A DNA stretch of 56,402 nucleotides from Streptomyces sp. NBS 14/10 (lineage in GTDB: Bacteria > Actinomycetota > Actinomycetes > Streptomycetales > Streptomycetaceae): assembly GCF_002224125.1 (NCBI RefSeq), contig NZ_NCSM01000027.1, positions 1 through 56,402 on the forward strand, read 5' to 3'. The notes beneath the pieces were generated by a model. That model was given only the letters and a program-made list of their open reading frames with translations. It was not told the origin of the DNA and ran no database searches. A program made the position numbers and the translations under genes. The stretch's first letter is position 1. Every line of letters begins with the position of its first letter. Shown one piece after another: positions 36,228 through 45,201 of the stretch.

Positions 36228-37787
36228 TCAGGGGCAGAACGCCATGATCATCTCTTCGGCCGCTCCCGAACCCGTCAACCGGTCGGACGCGATATAGAAA
36301 ACCCCGTTCCGGTAGACCCGGGTCGCGGAGGCGAGGCCGGCCTCCGCGCCCCTGGTCGCGTTCGGCAGCCGCAGCAGTGTCCTGGGCCTGCCGCCGCCCG
36401 TGCCGATGCCCACGACGGAGCCCGCCGTACGGTCCGTCGGCTCCTCGTACGCGATCAGGGCCCCGCCCTCCACGCTCAGCGGAAACAGCGTCCGGCCGGG
36501 CACCTTGGCCGCCCACTTCCGCTGCCCCGTCCTCAGGTCGAAGGCGTGGACTTCGCTGCTCGGGCGCCCATCGCGGGCCAGCGTCAGCTCGGTAGGGAGG
36601 TAGAGCGTGTCCGAGGAGACCGCGACGCCCCGGCAGCCGCCCAGCTTGGTGCCGAAGAGGTCCAGGCCGCACTCCGGTTGATAGGACCGCTTGCCCAGCT
36701 CGAGGGTCGAGCGCCGCTTGCCGCGATCCGATAGCGCGAGAACGCCACCCGACTTGTGGTGGTCATCGGCGAGGGCGATGACGACGGGGGCGGTCGAGAA
36801 GATCGTGCTGACCTTGTAGCCCTTGCGTACGGGGTAGGTCCAGGAGACCTCGTCCGTGGATGTGTTGATCCGCTGCAGCCCCGCGGTGCCGTCGTCGCAG
36901 GAATAGGCGCGCAGCAACGCCCGGCCGCCCGCGAAGCCGTCCACATCGCAGCCCGGGCCGGGTGCGCCGGGCGAGACCTGGCGGCCGTCGTCGACCTTGA
37001 GGACGGCCGAACCGCCGTACCAGGAGAGGCCGACCAGATCACCGCTCTGGGCCAGGCCCATGCCGAGGTGGTCGCCGCCGGAGGCGGTGGGGGCATGGGG
37101 AGTGGAGGCGCCCTGAGTGGCGGCTCCTGGGGTGGGGGCGCCCGGTGCGGAGGGGGCCGTATACGGGGCGCGCCGGTCCCAGAGCTTGACGCCCTTGTCG
37201 AGGTCGATGAGCGCCAGCCGACCGCACTCGTCCTTACCGCCGCCGCGGTAGGCGATGACCACCTTGCCGTCGGTGGGGGATTCGGGGACCGCGCACACCG
37301 CGTCGCGGAGCTTGACGGTCCACTTGGGCTCGCCGTGGTCGCCGTAGGCGATGACCCTGTTCCGGACGGGCTTGACGACATAACCGTCCATCACCCAGAA
37401 GCCGGGGATGTCGGCGCCGGTCTTGGGGGCCTGGGGCGCGGGTTTCCGGAACAGCACCCTCGCCTCGCCCGGCCGGCGCGCGTCGTCGGGGCCGCTCTCA
37501 CCGCCGTGCCGACCGCTGGTGGTGCCGGTCCCGCCGCTGGGCCCGGTCGGGACCGCGTCCGTATGCCGTCCGGCCCGGTCGGTGTCCCGCGTCCTCGGCC
37601 CGGCGTCGGACCGCCCGCCGCCGTGCCCCACCGCGGCCCACACCCCGGCTCCCACCGCGAACAGGGCGGCCACGGCCGCGCCGACGACAAGGGACTTGCG
37701 ACGTCTGTCACGCTCTCGTCCGCCGCCCGCCGGAGGCGACGGCGGAGGCGACGGCGGCCGGTCGGGGGGCTGGGGCGGCTGCGGCAT
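36228..37787 (-). CDS. Membrane-anchored PQQ-like beta-propeller protein
   Basis: A 519-residue protein with a Pro-rich cytoplasmic N-terminus, one transmembrane helix at about 31-53, a Gly/Ser/Thr linker and an external beta-propeller. Blades show the repeated pattern of G-x-V-x-A-x-D followed by G-x-x-x-W (for example ALIDLDKGVKLWDRR, INTSTDEVSWTYP, AFDLRTGQRKWAAK). At least six cysteines lie in the external part. ATG 37787 with AGAGGT seven bases upstream. Convergent with the DUF397 gene. PQQ-type propellers here are probably a scaffold and not an enzyme; a link to ESX is by position only. Confidence 0.86.
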   Translation of the reverse strand: MPQPPQPPDRPPSPPPSPPAGGGRERDRRRKSLVVGAAVAALFAVGAGVWAAVGHGGGRSDAGPRTRDTDRAGRHTDAVPTGPSGGTGTTSGRHGGESGPDDARRPGEARVLFRKPAPQAPKTGADIPGFWVMDGYVVKPVRNRVIAYGDHGEPKWTVKLRDAVCAVPESPTDGKVVIAYRGGGKDECGRLALIDLDKGVKLWDRRAPYTAPSAPGAPTPGAATQGASTPHAPTASGGDHLGMGLAQSGDLVGLSWYGGSAVLKVDDGRQVSPGAPGPGCDVDGFAGGRALLRAYSCDDGTAGLQRINTSTDEVSWTYPVRKGYKVSTIFSTAPVVIALADDHHKSGGVLALSDRGKRRSTLELGKRSYQPECGLDLFGTKLGGCRGVAVSSDTLYLPTELTLARDGRPSSEVHAFDLRTGQRKWAAKVPGRTLFPLSVEGGALIAYEEPTDRTAGSVVGIGTGGGRPRTLLRLPNATRGAEAGLASATRVYRNGVFYIASDRLTGSGAAEEMIMAFCP

Positions 37788-38286
37788 CGCGCTTACCTCT
37801 TACCCGGGTCCACGGACCGGTCGGTCTCCCCCCGCGATCCAGAAGGCCGTTCCTCCCGGAAAGGAGCGATTCGGTCGGGATCCCGCTGTACGAAGGGCAT
37901 TCGAGCGGGGAATCTTTGTATCACCCGGGGCAGGGGTACACCGATGGTCGTGCGGCCACCTGTTGGCGCCGCCCGGTCCGTACGCGCGCCGGGCCATGGG
38001 CGTATTGACGGGCACAGCGCGCGGAGATGTACAAGGAGAAAGTGTGCGCGCGGCATACGAGATGTTGCCATGACACGTGCGTCCGGTACCGGACAGGTTT
38101 GAGGGCGGGGACGGGCCTGCCCCCACGGCGCCCATGGTGATTAGTCTTGGTGTGCACGATGGAGAACCTGATCTCGGGTTCCCGGCGTCGCAACGGGGAA
38201 AGCCGAGCGGTCGGACGACAGTAACGATCGGCAACGATCGGCCTCGCCAAGAATTTCAAAGGTGCTCGACCACACCAGGAGGCATT
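37788..38286 (+). promoter_or_regulatory. Long upstream region of the EspI-like gene with a tandem 10-mer
   Basis: This 499-base divergent spacer holds no supported gene. At 38223-38242 the 10-mer AACGATCGGC occurs twice in perfect tandem, ending 44 bases before the GTG at 38287. This spacing suits an operator. Several related GATCGG/ACCGGTCGG words occur elsewhere in the spacer. Confidence 0.5.
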
Positions 38287-41200
38287 GTGAGTAGCGATCG
38301 GGACGAGATCCGCGCGGGCGGAACCACACCCGGCGATGATCGGTCCGACGCGGAGACCGAGCACACGGGCGAATTCACCATCGATTACACCCCGCCTGCC
38401 TGGTACACGCAGAACGCCTCGTCGTCGGCGACGCCGGGCGGTCCGGGTGCCGGGATCGGCGGGAGCGCATCGGCACCGCCTCCGCCCCCGGCGGGCGGCC
38501 CGGTGACTACGCCCGGGGTTCCCGAGCCGAACGGCTTCACACCCGCGTGGCCGGCGGCGGGTGCGCCCGCCCCCGGTACTCCCCCCGCCGGAACCCCGGT
38601 GGGACAGGCCGCAGGCGAGTTCGCTGCCGAGCGCCCCCAAGCGTCGGGCGCACCGTCGGATTTGCCGGATTCATCCGACTACACGCTCCAGCCCAGCGTT
38701 CCCGCGCCTCCCACGGCTCCCGCCCATCCCACGGCTGACGCCCCGGCAGCTGACACCGCGTCGCCGTCCGGGGCCGGTGGGGAGGGACCGGCCGGGGACG
38801 GCCACGCGGCGGGCCAGGCCCCGGGCGCGGGCGACGCCCCCGAGGGGCGGGAGCCCGCGGCTCCCCAGGTCGCCGATGTCGCCGAGGCCCCCACGACAGC
38901 GGACGCCGGCACGGCCGCCGCCGGTTCCGGCGACGTCCGGGACGACGCGGCGGCGCAGCCCGGCGGTTCCGGTTCCAGTACTGGTTCCGGTTCCGGTTCC
39001 GGCGACGTGAGTGGCCACGCCACCATGCGGTTCTCCCCCGCCGCCCTGCACCGTGAGATCGCGGAGCGGGCGGGCGACGGGGCCGGCGGCGCTGATGGTC
39101 CCGGTGGCCCCGGTGGCGTCGGCGCGGCTGGTGGACCCGCAACTGGTGGGGCCGAGCCGTCCGATGCTGTTCCCGCCGACGCGCCCCCCGCCCCTCCCGC
39201 GCCCGCCGACGCCGCCCCGCCCGCCGACGCCGCCCCGCCCGCCGACGCGGCGCAGAGCGGCGATGTGCGCAGCGAGGGCACCCTGCGGTTCTCCACCGCC
39301 TCCCTGCGCCGCGACATCGCCGAGCGCAGAGCCAAAAGCACCGAAGGGGCGGGCCCTGTGCCGCCTGAGGGCCAGGGCTCCGAGCCCGGGCCTCAGGACG
39401 AGCCGCCCGCCGGGCAGCCGCCGCAGTCCGGCCAGCAGCCCGCCGCGTGGGCCCCGCCGGGCGCTCCGCAGGCCGGTCTGCCCCCGCTGCCCCCGGACTT
39501 CCAGCCCGCCGCGCCGCAGAGCGCCGGCGGTGCTACGGGCGCGCCGGGCGCGGCCGAAGTGCCGGGTGGCGGCGCACAGCCCGTCCCGGGCGCGGCGTGG
39601 CCGGCCCAGGGCGCCACTGCCGCGGGTCCGGGCGCACCACTTCCGCAGCAGCGTACGGACGCCCCGCAGCAGGCGCCCGGTGCGACCGGCGGGCCCGGTG
39701 CGGACGGCTCGTTCGCGCAGCAGGCCGCCGCGTGGCCGCCGCCGGCCCCGGGCACCGAGGGGCAGCCCGCCCCCGGCACCCCGACCGGCCCTCATGCCTC
39801 CCCGGCGGCCCCCGGCCAGGCCCCGGCGGGCCCGCAGCAGGGCGGCTACGGCTTCCCCGGCCCGGCCGCCGGTCCCGGAAATCCACAGCAACAGCCGCAA
39901 GGCCAGGGCGCGCAGGGACCGGCCGTACCAGGACAGCAGGGCCAGCCAGGCGGCTACGGCTTCCCGCGCCCCGTTGACAGCACTCCTGTCGACGGCACCC
40001 CGATCCCCGGCACCCCCGTCGCCGGCACCCCGATCCCCGGGCAGGCCGTACCGCCCCAGGCCATGAACGCGCCTGGTCCGCACGGCGCCGTGCCACAGGG
40101 TGGTCCGGCGCAGCCCGGTCCTGACAACCGTGGCTACGGATATCCGCAGCCCGGAGCCCCCGTCCCGAATCCCGCACAGCCCACGCCCCCGGCCGTCGGC
40201 CAGCCCCCGGCGGGCCCGCAGCAGGGCGGCTACGGCTTCCCCGGCCCGGCCGCCGGACCCGGAAACCCACAGCAACCGCCCCAAGGCCCCGGCCCGCAGG
40301 GCCAGCCGGGCGGCTACGGCTTCCCGCGCCCCGCCGACGCCACCCCCACCGGTGGCACCCCCGCTGCCGCGCAGACCGGGCAGCCCGGCCCCGCCGCGCC
40401 CGGCCCCCAGGCCGTTTACGGCTACCCGCAGCAGAATCCGCAGGACGGCTACGGCTACCCGCGCCCCGGCGAGGCCGCGAACACGCCCAGCAGTGACAAC
40501 AACGACTCCCCCCTCGACCCGCGCACCGGCGGCTGGCCCGTCATCAACCCTGAGCAGCGGCAGCGCCCGGCGGGCGGCGCGGGGGCCCCGCTCGGCTACA
40601 CCGCCGCGGTCGAGCTGTCCTCGGACCGGCTGATCCGCGGCAAGCAGAAGCCCAAGAAGAACAACAACAGCGGGCCCTCGCGGTTCAAGATCGGTGGCCG
40701 GAAGGAGGAGGCCGAGCGGCAGCGCAAGCTCGAGCTGATCCGTACGCCCGTCCTGTCCTGCTACCGCATCGCGGTGATCAGCCTCAAGGGCGGCGTCGGC
40801 AAGACCACCACGACCACCGCGCTGGGCTCCACCCTCGCCAGTGAGCGGCAGGACAAGGTCATCGCGATCGACGCCAACCCGGACGCGGGCACGCTCGGCC
40901 GCCGGGTGCGCCGCGAGACGGGGGCGACGATCCGCGACCTGGTGACCGCGATCCCGTATCTCAACAGCTACATGGACATCCGGCGGTTCACCTCGCAGGC
41001 GGCCTCCGGTCTGGAGATCCTGGCCAACGACGTGGACCCGGCGGTCTCGACGACCTTCAACGACGAGGACTACCGCCGCGTCATCGACGTACTGGGCAAG
41101 CAGTACCCGATCATCCTCACCGACTCGGGCACCGGCCTGCTCTACAGCGCCATGCGCGGGGTCCTCGACCTCGCCGACCAGCTGATCATCATCTCCACCC

Positions 41201-41970
41201 CCTCCGTGGACGGCGCCAGCAGCGCCAGCACCACCCTCGACTGGCTCTCCGCCCACGGCTACGCCGATCTGGTCTCGCGCAGCATCACGGTCATCTCCGG
41301 GGTGCGGGAGACCGGCAAGATGATCAAGGTCGAGGACATCGTGTCGCACTTCGAGACCCGGTGCCGGGGCGTGATCGTCGTACCGTTCGACGAGCATCTG
41401 TCGGCGGGCGCGGAGGTGGACCTGGACATGATGCGGCCCAAGACCCGGGAGGCGTACTTCAACCTCTCCGCCATGGTCGCCGAGGACTTCGCCCGCGCCC
41501 AGCAGGCACAGGGGCTGTGGACGGCGGACGGCAGCCAGCAGCCGCCGCAGATGGCTCCGCCGCTGCCGGGGCAGCAGCACGGCGACGCGTACGGGCAGCA
41601 GCCTCAGCAGCCGTACCCGCAGCAGCACCAGCCCCAGTACCCGGGACAGCCGGGGTACCCACAGCCCGGGCAACCCGGTCAGCCGGGGCAGCCACAGCCC
41701 GGGTATCCGCAGCCCGGGTATCCGCAGCCCGGCCAGCCCGGTCAGCCGGCCCAGCCCGGTTACCCGGGTGCACCGCAGCAGGGCTGGCAGCCTCAGCAGC
41801 CCTATCCGGGCGCGGCGCAGCCGGGCCAGCCGGGACAGCAGGCCCAGCAGCAGGGCCAGCCGGGCCAGCCCGGCCAGCCCGGCCAGCCCGCTCAGCACGG
41901 CCAGCAGCCGGGCCAGCCCGGGCAGCCGTGGCAAGGCTGGCAGCAGCAGCCGGGCGGGCCTCAAAACTAA
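38287..41970 (+). CDS. EspI-like protein: Pro-rich region plus MinD/ParA-type ATPase
   Basis: A 1227-residue protein. Residues 1-790 are low-complexity Pro/Ala/Gly/Gln. An [18 protein letters not shown] motif lies near the N-terminus, and two copies of a motif AT/GT-M/L-RFS followed by an E-x-A-E-R-like helix occur at 245-250 and 331-336. A MinD/ParA-like ATPase occupies about 825-1075 with [10 protein letters not shown] near 832 and [14 protein letters not shown]. The tail (1082-1227) is PGQPGQ repeats. GTG 38287 with AGGAGG six bases upstream. This is the layout of mycobacterial EspI, an ESX regulatory ATPase; orthology is inferred. Confidence 0.88.
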   Translation: MSSDRDEIRAGGTTPGDDRSDAETEHTGEFTIDYTPPAWYTQNASSSATPGGPGAGIGGSASAPPPPPAGGPVTTPGVPEPNGFTPAWPAAGAPAPGTPPAGTPVGQAAGEFAAERPQASGAPSDLPDSSDYTLQPSVPAPPTAPAHPTADAPAADTASPSGAGGEGPAGDGHAAGQAPGAGDAPEGREPAAPQVADVAEAPTTADAGTAAAGSGDVRDDAAAQPGGSGSSTGSGSGSGDVSGHATMRFSPAALHREIAERAGDGAGGADGPGGPGGVGAAGGPATGGAEPSDAVPADAPPAPPAPADAAPPADAAPPADAAQSGDVRSEGTLRFSTASLRRDIAERRAKSTEGAGPVPPEGQGSEPGPQDEPPAGQPPQSGQQPAAWAPPGAPQAGLPPLPPDFQPAAPQSAGGATGAPGAAEVPGGGAQPVPGAAWPAQGATAAGPGAPLPQQRTDAPQQAPGATGGPGADGSFAQQAAAWPPPAPGTEGQPAPGTPTGPHASPAAPGQAPAGPQQGGYGFPGPAAGPGNPQQQPQGQGAQGPAVPGQQGQPGGYGFPRPVDSTPVDGTPIPGTPVAGTPIPGQAVPPQAMNAPGPHGAVPQGGPAQPGPDNRGYGYPQPGAPVPNPAQPTPPAVGQPPAGPQQGGYGFPGPAAGPGNPQQPPQGPGPQGQPGGYGFPRPADATPTGGTPAAAQTGQPGPAAPGPQAVYGYPQQNPQDGYGYPRPGEAANTPSSDNNDSPLDPRTGGWPVINPEQRQRPAGGAGAPLGYTAAVELSSDRLIRGKQKPKKNNNSGPSRFKIGGRKEEAERQRKLELIRTPVLSCYRIAVISLKGGVGKTTTTTALGSTLASERQDKVIAIDANPDAGTLGRRVRRETGATIRDLVTAIPYLNSYMDIRRFTSQAASGLEILANDVDPAVSTTFNDEDYRRVIDVLGKQYPIILTDSGTGLLYSAMRGVLDLADQLIIISTPSVDGASSASTTLDWLSAHGYADLVSRSITVISGVRETGKMIKVEDIVSHFETRCRGVIVVPFDEHLSAGAEVDLDMMRPKTREAYFNLSAMVAEDFARAQQAQGLWTADGSQQPPQMAPPLPGQQHGDAYGQQPQQPYPQQHQPQYPGQPGYPQPGQPGQPGQPQPGYPQPGYPQPGQPGQPAQPGYPGAPQQGWQPQQPYPGAAQPGQPGQQAQQQGQPGQPGQPGQPAQHGQQPGQPGQPWQGWQQQPGGPQN
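39832..40276 (+). repeat. Duplicated coding segment in the EspI-like gene
   Basis: The ~65-base stretch starting at 39832 (encoding [19 protein letters not shown]) recurs nearly unchanged at about 40213-40276, and a GGYGFPRP unit follows each copy. It is an internal duplication about 380 bases apart. Confidence 0.75.
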
Positions 41971-41994
41971 ACGCAGCGCCGACGAGGCAGGTAC

Positions 41995-42039
41995 GAAGAC
42001 GCCGGACGGGCTGGATGGATCCAGCCGTCCGGCGTCTTC
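41995..42039. terminator. Bidirectional terminator between EspI-like gene and ribF
   Basis: A 20-bp stem (41995-42015 with 42020-42039) with one bulged base and a 4-base loop lies between the two converging genes. The plus-strand side is followed by a T-rich GTCTTCGTC run. Confidence 0.8.
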
Positions 42040-42086
42040 GTCTTCGTCGTCCGGTTGCCGCCCGGGCCGCCGCCGCGCAGGCAGCG

Positions 42087-43070
42087 TCAGCGGCTGTCGC
42101 CGGCCCGGAAGGCGGCCTCGGGAGAGTCGGCGGCCTCGACCAACTCACGGGCCCGCTTCACATCGGCCGCCATGCGCTCGAGCAGGGCCTCGATGGACGA
42201 GAACGTCTCCTGGCCGCGCAGATAGGCGAGGAAGTCCACCTCGACGTGCAGGCCGTACAGGTCCAGGCCCACGCGGTCGATCGCGTACGCCTCGACCGTC
42301 CGCTCCGTACCGTCGAACTGCGGGTTCGTGCCGACCGAGATCGCCGCCGGCATGGCCTCGCCCTGAGCGGTCAGCCAGCCCGCGTACACCCCGTCGGCCG
42401 GGATCGCGGTGTGCGGCAGCGTCTCCAGGTTGGCCGTCGGAAAGCCGAGCTCGCGCCCGCGCTGGGCGCCGCGCACCACCACGCCCTCGACGCGGTGCGG
42501 CCGCCCCAGGACCTCCATGGCGCCCGCGACGTCCCCCTCGGCGACCAGCCGGCGCACCAGGGTGGAGGAGAACGGCTCGCCGCCGCCCGCCGCCCCGCGC
42601 TGGTACAGGTCGACGAGCTCGACCTCGTAGTCGTACGTCGTGCCGAGTTCCTGCAGAAACGCGACGTTCCCGGCGGCCTTGTGGCCGAAGCGGAAGTTCG
42701 GGCCCTCCACCACGGCCCGCGCGTGCAACTTGTCGACCAGCACCTTCACCACGAAGTCGCCGGGCGACAGCCGGGAGAACTCCGCCGTGAACGGCAGGAT
42801 CAGCACCGCGTCCACGCCAAGTCCGGCCATCAGCTCGGCCCGCCGGTGGTGCGGGGCGAGCAGCGGCGGATGGCTGCCCGGCCGCACGACCTCGCTGGGG
42901 TGCGGGTCGAAGGTCACCACGACCGCCGGTACGCCCAGCTCACGAGCGCGCGCCACCGTACGGCTGATGATCACCTGGTGTCCCCGGTGCACCCCGTCAT
43001 AGGAGCCGATGGTGACGACGCTGCGTCCCCAGTCCTCGGGGATGTCCTCCAAGCCACGCCAGCGCTGCAC
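42087..43070 (-). CDS. ribF: Bifunctional riboflavin kinase / FAD synthetase
   Basis: RibF makes FMN from riboflavin and FAD from FMN. The 327-residue protein has the N-terminal nucleotidyltransferase fold (TIGSYDGVHRGHQ near residue 20, FDPHP near 55). The C-terminal riboflavin kinase domain has GRELGFPTANL and the downstream GVYAGW. I chose GTG 43070 with GAGGAG nine bases upstream, giving MQRWRGLEDIP; 12 extra upstream residues are not conserved. Downstream of truB by 157 bases, and the last gene before the ESX locus on this side. Confidence 0.95.
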   Translation of the reverse strand: MQRWRGLEDIPEDWGRSVVTIGSYDGVHRGHQVIISRTVARARELGVPAVVVTFDPHPSEVVRPGSHPPLLAPHHRRAELMAGLGVDAVLILPFTAEFSRLSPGDFVVKVLVDKLHARAVVEGPNFRFGHKAAGNVAFLQELGTTYDYEVELVDLYQRGAAGGGEPFSSTLVRRLVAEGDVAGAMEVLGRPHRVEGVVVRGAQRGRELGFPTANLETLPHTAIPADGVYAGWLTAQGEAMPAAISVGTNPQFDGTERTVEAYAIDRVGLDLYGLHVEVDFLAYLRGQETFSSIEALLERMAADVKRARELVEAADSPEAAFRAGDSR

Positions 43071-43227
43071 TGTGCCCGCTCCTCGCCCGAACTCATGTCT
43101 GTCCACTTCGCAGGTCTAAGACTGCCATGTCGTCGGCGTACGCTTCGCATCGGTCGGCACGACGGGCCGCCCGGACCGGCGTCCGTGCAGGTGACAGCGG
43201 TGCCCACAGTCGGCCCGACAGGCAGCC

Positions 43228-44169
43228 TCAGGTGAACACGGCCAGGCTCTTCGCCTTGCCCTCGTGCTCCTCCACCAGGGCCAGAAAGCGCCCCTCCGGA
43301 CCGAAGACCGCGACCGGCCCGGTCTCCTCCCGCGCCGGCATGCCGATCCGTACGCCGTTGCCCAGCAGCCGGGCCCGGTCCTCGTCGACGTCCCAGCGCG
43401 GGAAGGCGGCGGCCGCGGCCTCGGCGATGGGCATGATCTGAAGGGACTCCTCCAGCTGCGGCAGCGTCCTGGCGGCGGCCAGCCCGTACGGACCGACCCT
43501 GGTGCGCCGCAGCGCGGTCAGATGGCCCCCGACGCCAAGACCGGCGCCCAGGTCGCGGGCCAGCGCCCGGATGTAGGTGCCCGAGGAGCACACCACGGTG
43601 ACGTCCAGGTCGAGGACGGGGGTGCCGTCCTCCGCCTTGGCCTCGCGGTGCGCGTGGAGGGTGAAGGACGACACGGTCACCGGCCGCGCCGGGATCTCGA
43701 AGTCCTCGCCCTCCCGCGCCCGTGCGTAGGAACGCTTGCCGTCGATCTTGATCGCGCTGACCTTGGAGGGCACCTGCATGATGTCCCCGGTCAGCGCGGC
43801 GATCCCGGCCTTGACGGCCCCAACGGCCTCTTCGGCCTCGACGGCGGTCAGGGCCGTCCCGGCGACGCCGGCGGAGGAGGTGATCTCCCCCTCCGCGTCG
43901 TCCGTGACGGTCGTCTGGCCGAGCCGGATCGTCGCCGAGTAACCCTTCTCGGTCAGCGCCAGATGCCCGAGCAGCCGGGTGGCCTTCTCCACGCCGATCA
44001 CGAGCACGCCCGTGGCCATGGGGTCCAGCGTCCCGGCGTGGCCGACCCGCCGGGTCCCGGCGAAGCGGCGCATCTTGGCCACGACGTCGTGTGAGGTGAA
44101 GCCGGCCGGCTTGTCGACGATCACCAGGCCGTCCGGGGCCGTGGAGCCGGCCCGTCCCTTGCGCGTCAT
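43228..44169 (-). CDS. truB: tRNA pseudouridine(55) synthase TruB
   Basis: TruB makes pseudouridine 55 in the T-loop of tRNAs. The 313-residue protein shows the catalytic block [11 protein letters not shown] (catalytic Asp near residue 49), the K-x-Y-x-A motif ([11 protein letters not shown]) and [16 protein letters not shown]-like C-terminal domain begins at about residue 250. ATG 44169 overlaps the rbfA stop (ATGA), so they are translationally coupled. Length is normal. Confidence 0.96.
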   Translation of the reverse strand: MTRKGRAGSTAPDGLVIVDKPAGFTSHDVVAKMRRFAGTRRVGHAGTLDPMATGVLVIGVEKATRLLGHLALTEKGYSATIRLGQTTVTDDAEGEITSSAGVAGTALTAVEAEEAVGAVKAGIAALTGDIMQVPSKVSAIKIDGKRSYARAREGEDFEIPARPVTVSSFTLHAHREAKAEDGTPVLDLDVTVVCSSGTYIRALARDLGAGLGVGGHLTALRRTRVGPYGLAAARTLPQLEESLQIMPIAEAAAAAFPRWDVDEDRARLLGNGVRIGMPAREETGPVAVFGPEGRFLALVEEHEGKAKSLAVFT

Positions 44170-44693
44170 GCGTCCGAGGAGCCCTTGCCATCGGTGCGGG
44201 CGCCGTCACGGGCACCGTCGGCGACGCCAGGACCCTCCCCGGCCTCCCCGGCCTCCGCCGCCTCCTCAGTGTCCTCGCCGGGCTTCCGGTACGGGTCCGC
44301 GTCACCGGCGTACGTGGCGCCCGAGGACGCCTCGCGCACCTGGGCGTCCGCCGCCTTGGCCTTGGCGAGCAGATCGTCGATCGTCCGGGCGTTGTCCGGC
44401 AGCGCGTCCGGCACGAACGTCAGGGACGGGGTGAACCGCACCCCGGTCTGCCGGCCGACCTCGGACCGCAGCACGCCCTTGGCGCTCTCCAGAGCCGCCG
44501 CGGAGGCCGCCCGCTCCTCGTCGTCACCGAAGACCGTGTAGAAGACGGTCGCCTCCCGCAGGTCACCGGTGACCCGGGTGTCGGTGATCGTGACGTAGCC
44601 GAGCCGCGGGTCCTTGATCCGCCGCTGCAGGGTCTCCGCGACCACGACCCGGATGCGGTCAGCCAGCTTGCGTGCCCGCGCGGTGTCGGTCAT
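44166..44693 (-). CDS. rbfA: 30S ribosome-binding factor A
   Basis: RbfA helps mature the 17S rRNA 5' end and is needed for cold growth. The 175-residue product has the KH-like core ([20 protein letters not shown] at the N-terminus, then [17 protein letters not shown]). It carries an acidic, Glu/Gly/Asp-rich extension of about 50 residues beyond the conserved domain, longer than the usual RbfA. ATG 44693 with a purine-rich GAAGAGAGAAGAAG leader. Part of the infB-DUF503-rbfA-truB series. Confidence 0.93.
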   Translation of the reverse strand: MTDTARARKLADRIRVVVAETLQRRIKDPRLGYVTITDTRVTGDLREATVFYTVFGDDEERAASAAALESAKGVLRSEVGRQTGVRFTPSLTFVPDALPDNARTIDDLLAKAKAADAQVREASSGATYAGDADPYRKPGEDTEEAAEAGEAGEGPGVADGARDGARTDGKGSSDA

Positions 44694-44750
44694 GCGTCTT
44701 CTTCTCTCTTCTTCGGTTCGACAATCGATGGTCGGGGACGCTCAGCGTTC

Positions 44751-44782
44751 ATGCGGTCACACGGCTATGCGGTCACACGGCT
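44751..44782. repeat. 16-bp tandem duplication over the DUF503 stop
   Basis: Two identical 16-base units (44751-44766, 44767-44782). The stop codon of the DUF503 gene lies at the second unit's edge, and a second copy of the stop is present in the first unit. Confidence 0.8.
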
Positions 44783-45077
44783 ATTCATCGTGGCTGCCGT
44801 GGAACCGGCGCCGCACCGACAGCAGTTCCACCTCGGGCCGTGCGGCGACCCAGCGCTCGCAGCGGTCGAGTACGTCCGTCAGATGGCTCGCGTCCCCCGA
44901 GACCACCGCGAGGCCGATCTCGACCCTGCGGTAGAGGTCCTGGTCTCCGACCTCCGCCACGCTCACCGCGTAGCGGCGGTGCAGTTCGGCGACGATCGGG
45001 CGGACGACGGAGCGTTTCTCCTTGAGCGACCGTACGTCGCCGAGGAGCAGGTCGAAGGACAGCGTCCCTACATACAT
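44781..45077 (-). CDS. DUF503 (YlxP-like) protein
   Basis: A 98-residue protein matching the YlxP/DUF503 family: MYVGTLSFDLLLGDVRSLKEKRSVV at the N-terminus (only partly quoted as key features: the SLKEKR motif at 17-22) and a V-A-E-V-G-D-Q-D segment near residue 40. The fold is a ferredoxin-like dimer. In B. subtilis YlxP sits in the nusA-infB-rbfA operon, as here, and has been linked to ribosome biogenesis. ATG 45077 has only weak binding-site sequence upstream. Confidence 0.92.
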   Translation of the reverse strand: MYVGTLSFDLLLGDVRSLKEKRSVVRPIVAELHRRYAVSVAEVGDQDLYRRVEIGLAVVSGDASHLTDVLDRCERWVAARPEVELLSVRRRFHGSHDE

Positions 45078-45144
45078 GCAGTCCGGGTCAAGCCACCCGT
45101 GGGGCCTTAGGTGTGCAGGCTCTTCGAAACCGTACACGCAATGG

Positions 45145-45186
45145 CCGGGGCCGATCGACGGAAATACTTCCGCCGACCGGCCCCGG
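45145..45186 (-). terminator. infB terminator
   Basis: An 8-bp G/C stem (45145-45152 with 45179-45186) with further inner pairing starts 16 bases past the infB stop. DUF503 follows 68 bases later, so it is probably attenuation and not a full stop. Confidence 0.55.
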
Positions 45187-45201
45187 ATGAGCAGCAGCGC
45201 G

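Noticed and set aside
39832..41960. CRISPR-like or satellite array
   Set aside because: The repeats are in frame, differ in spacing and encode Pro/Gly/Gln motifs; they are coding duplications.
38671..41964. Long minus-strand open frame opposite the EspI-like gene
   Set aside because: Leu/Arg/Gly-rich antisense artefact of the Pro/Gln-rich coding sequence; no binding site.
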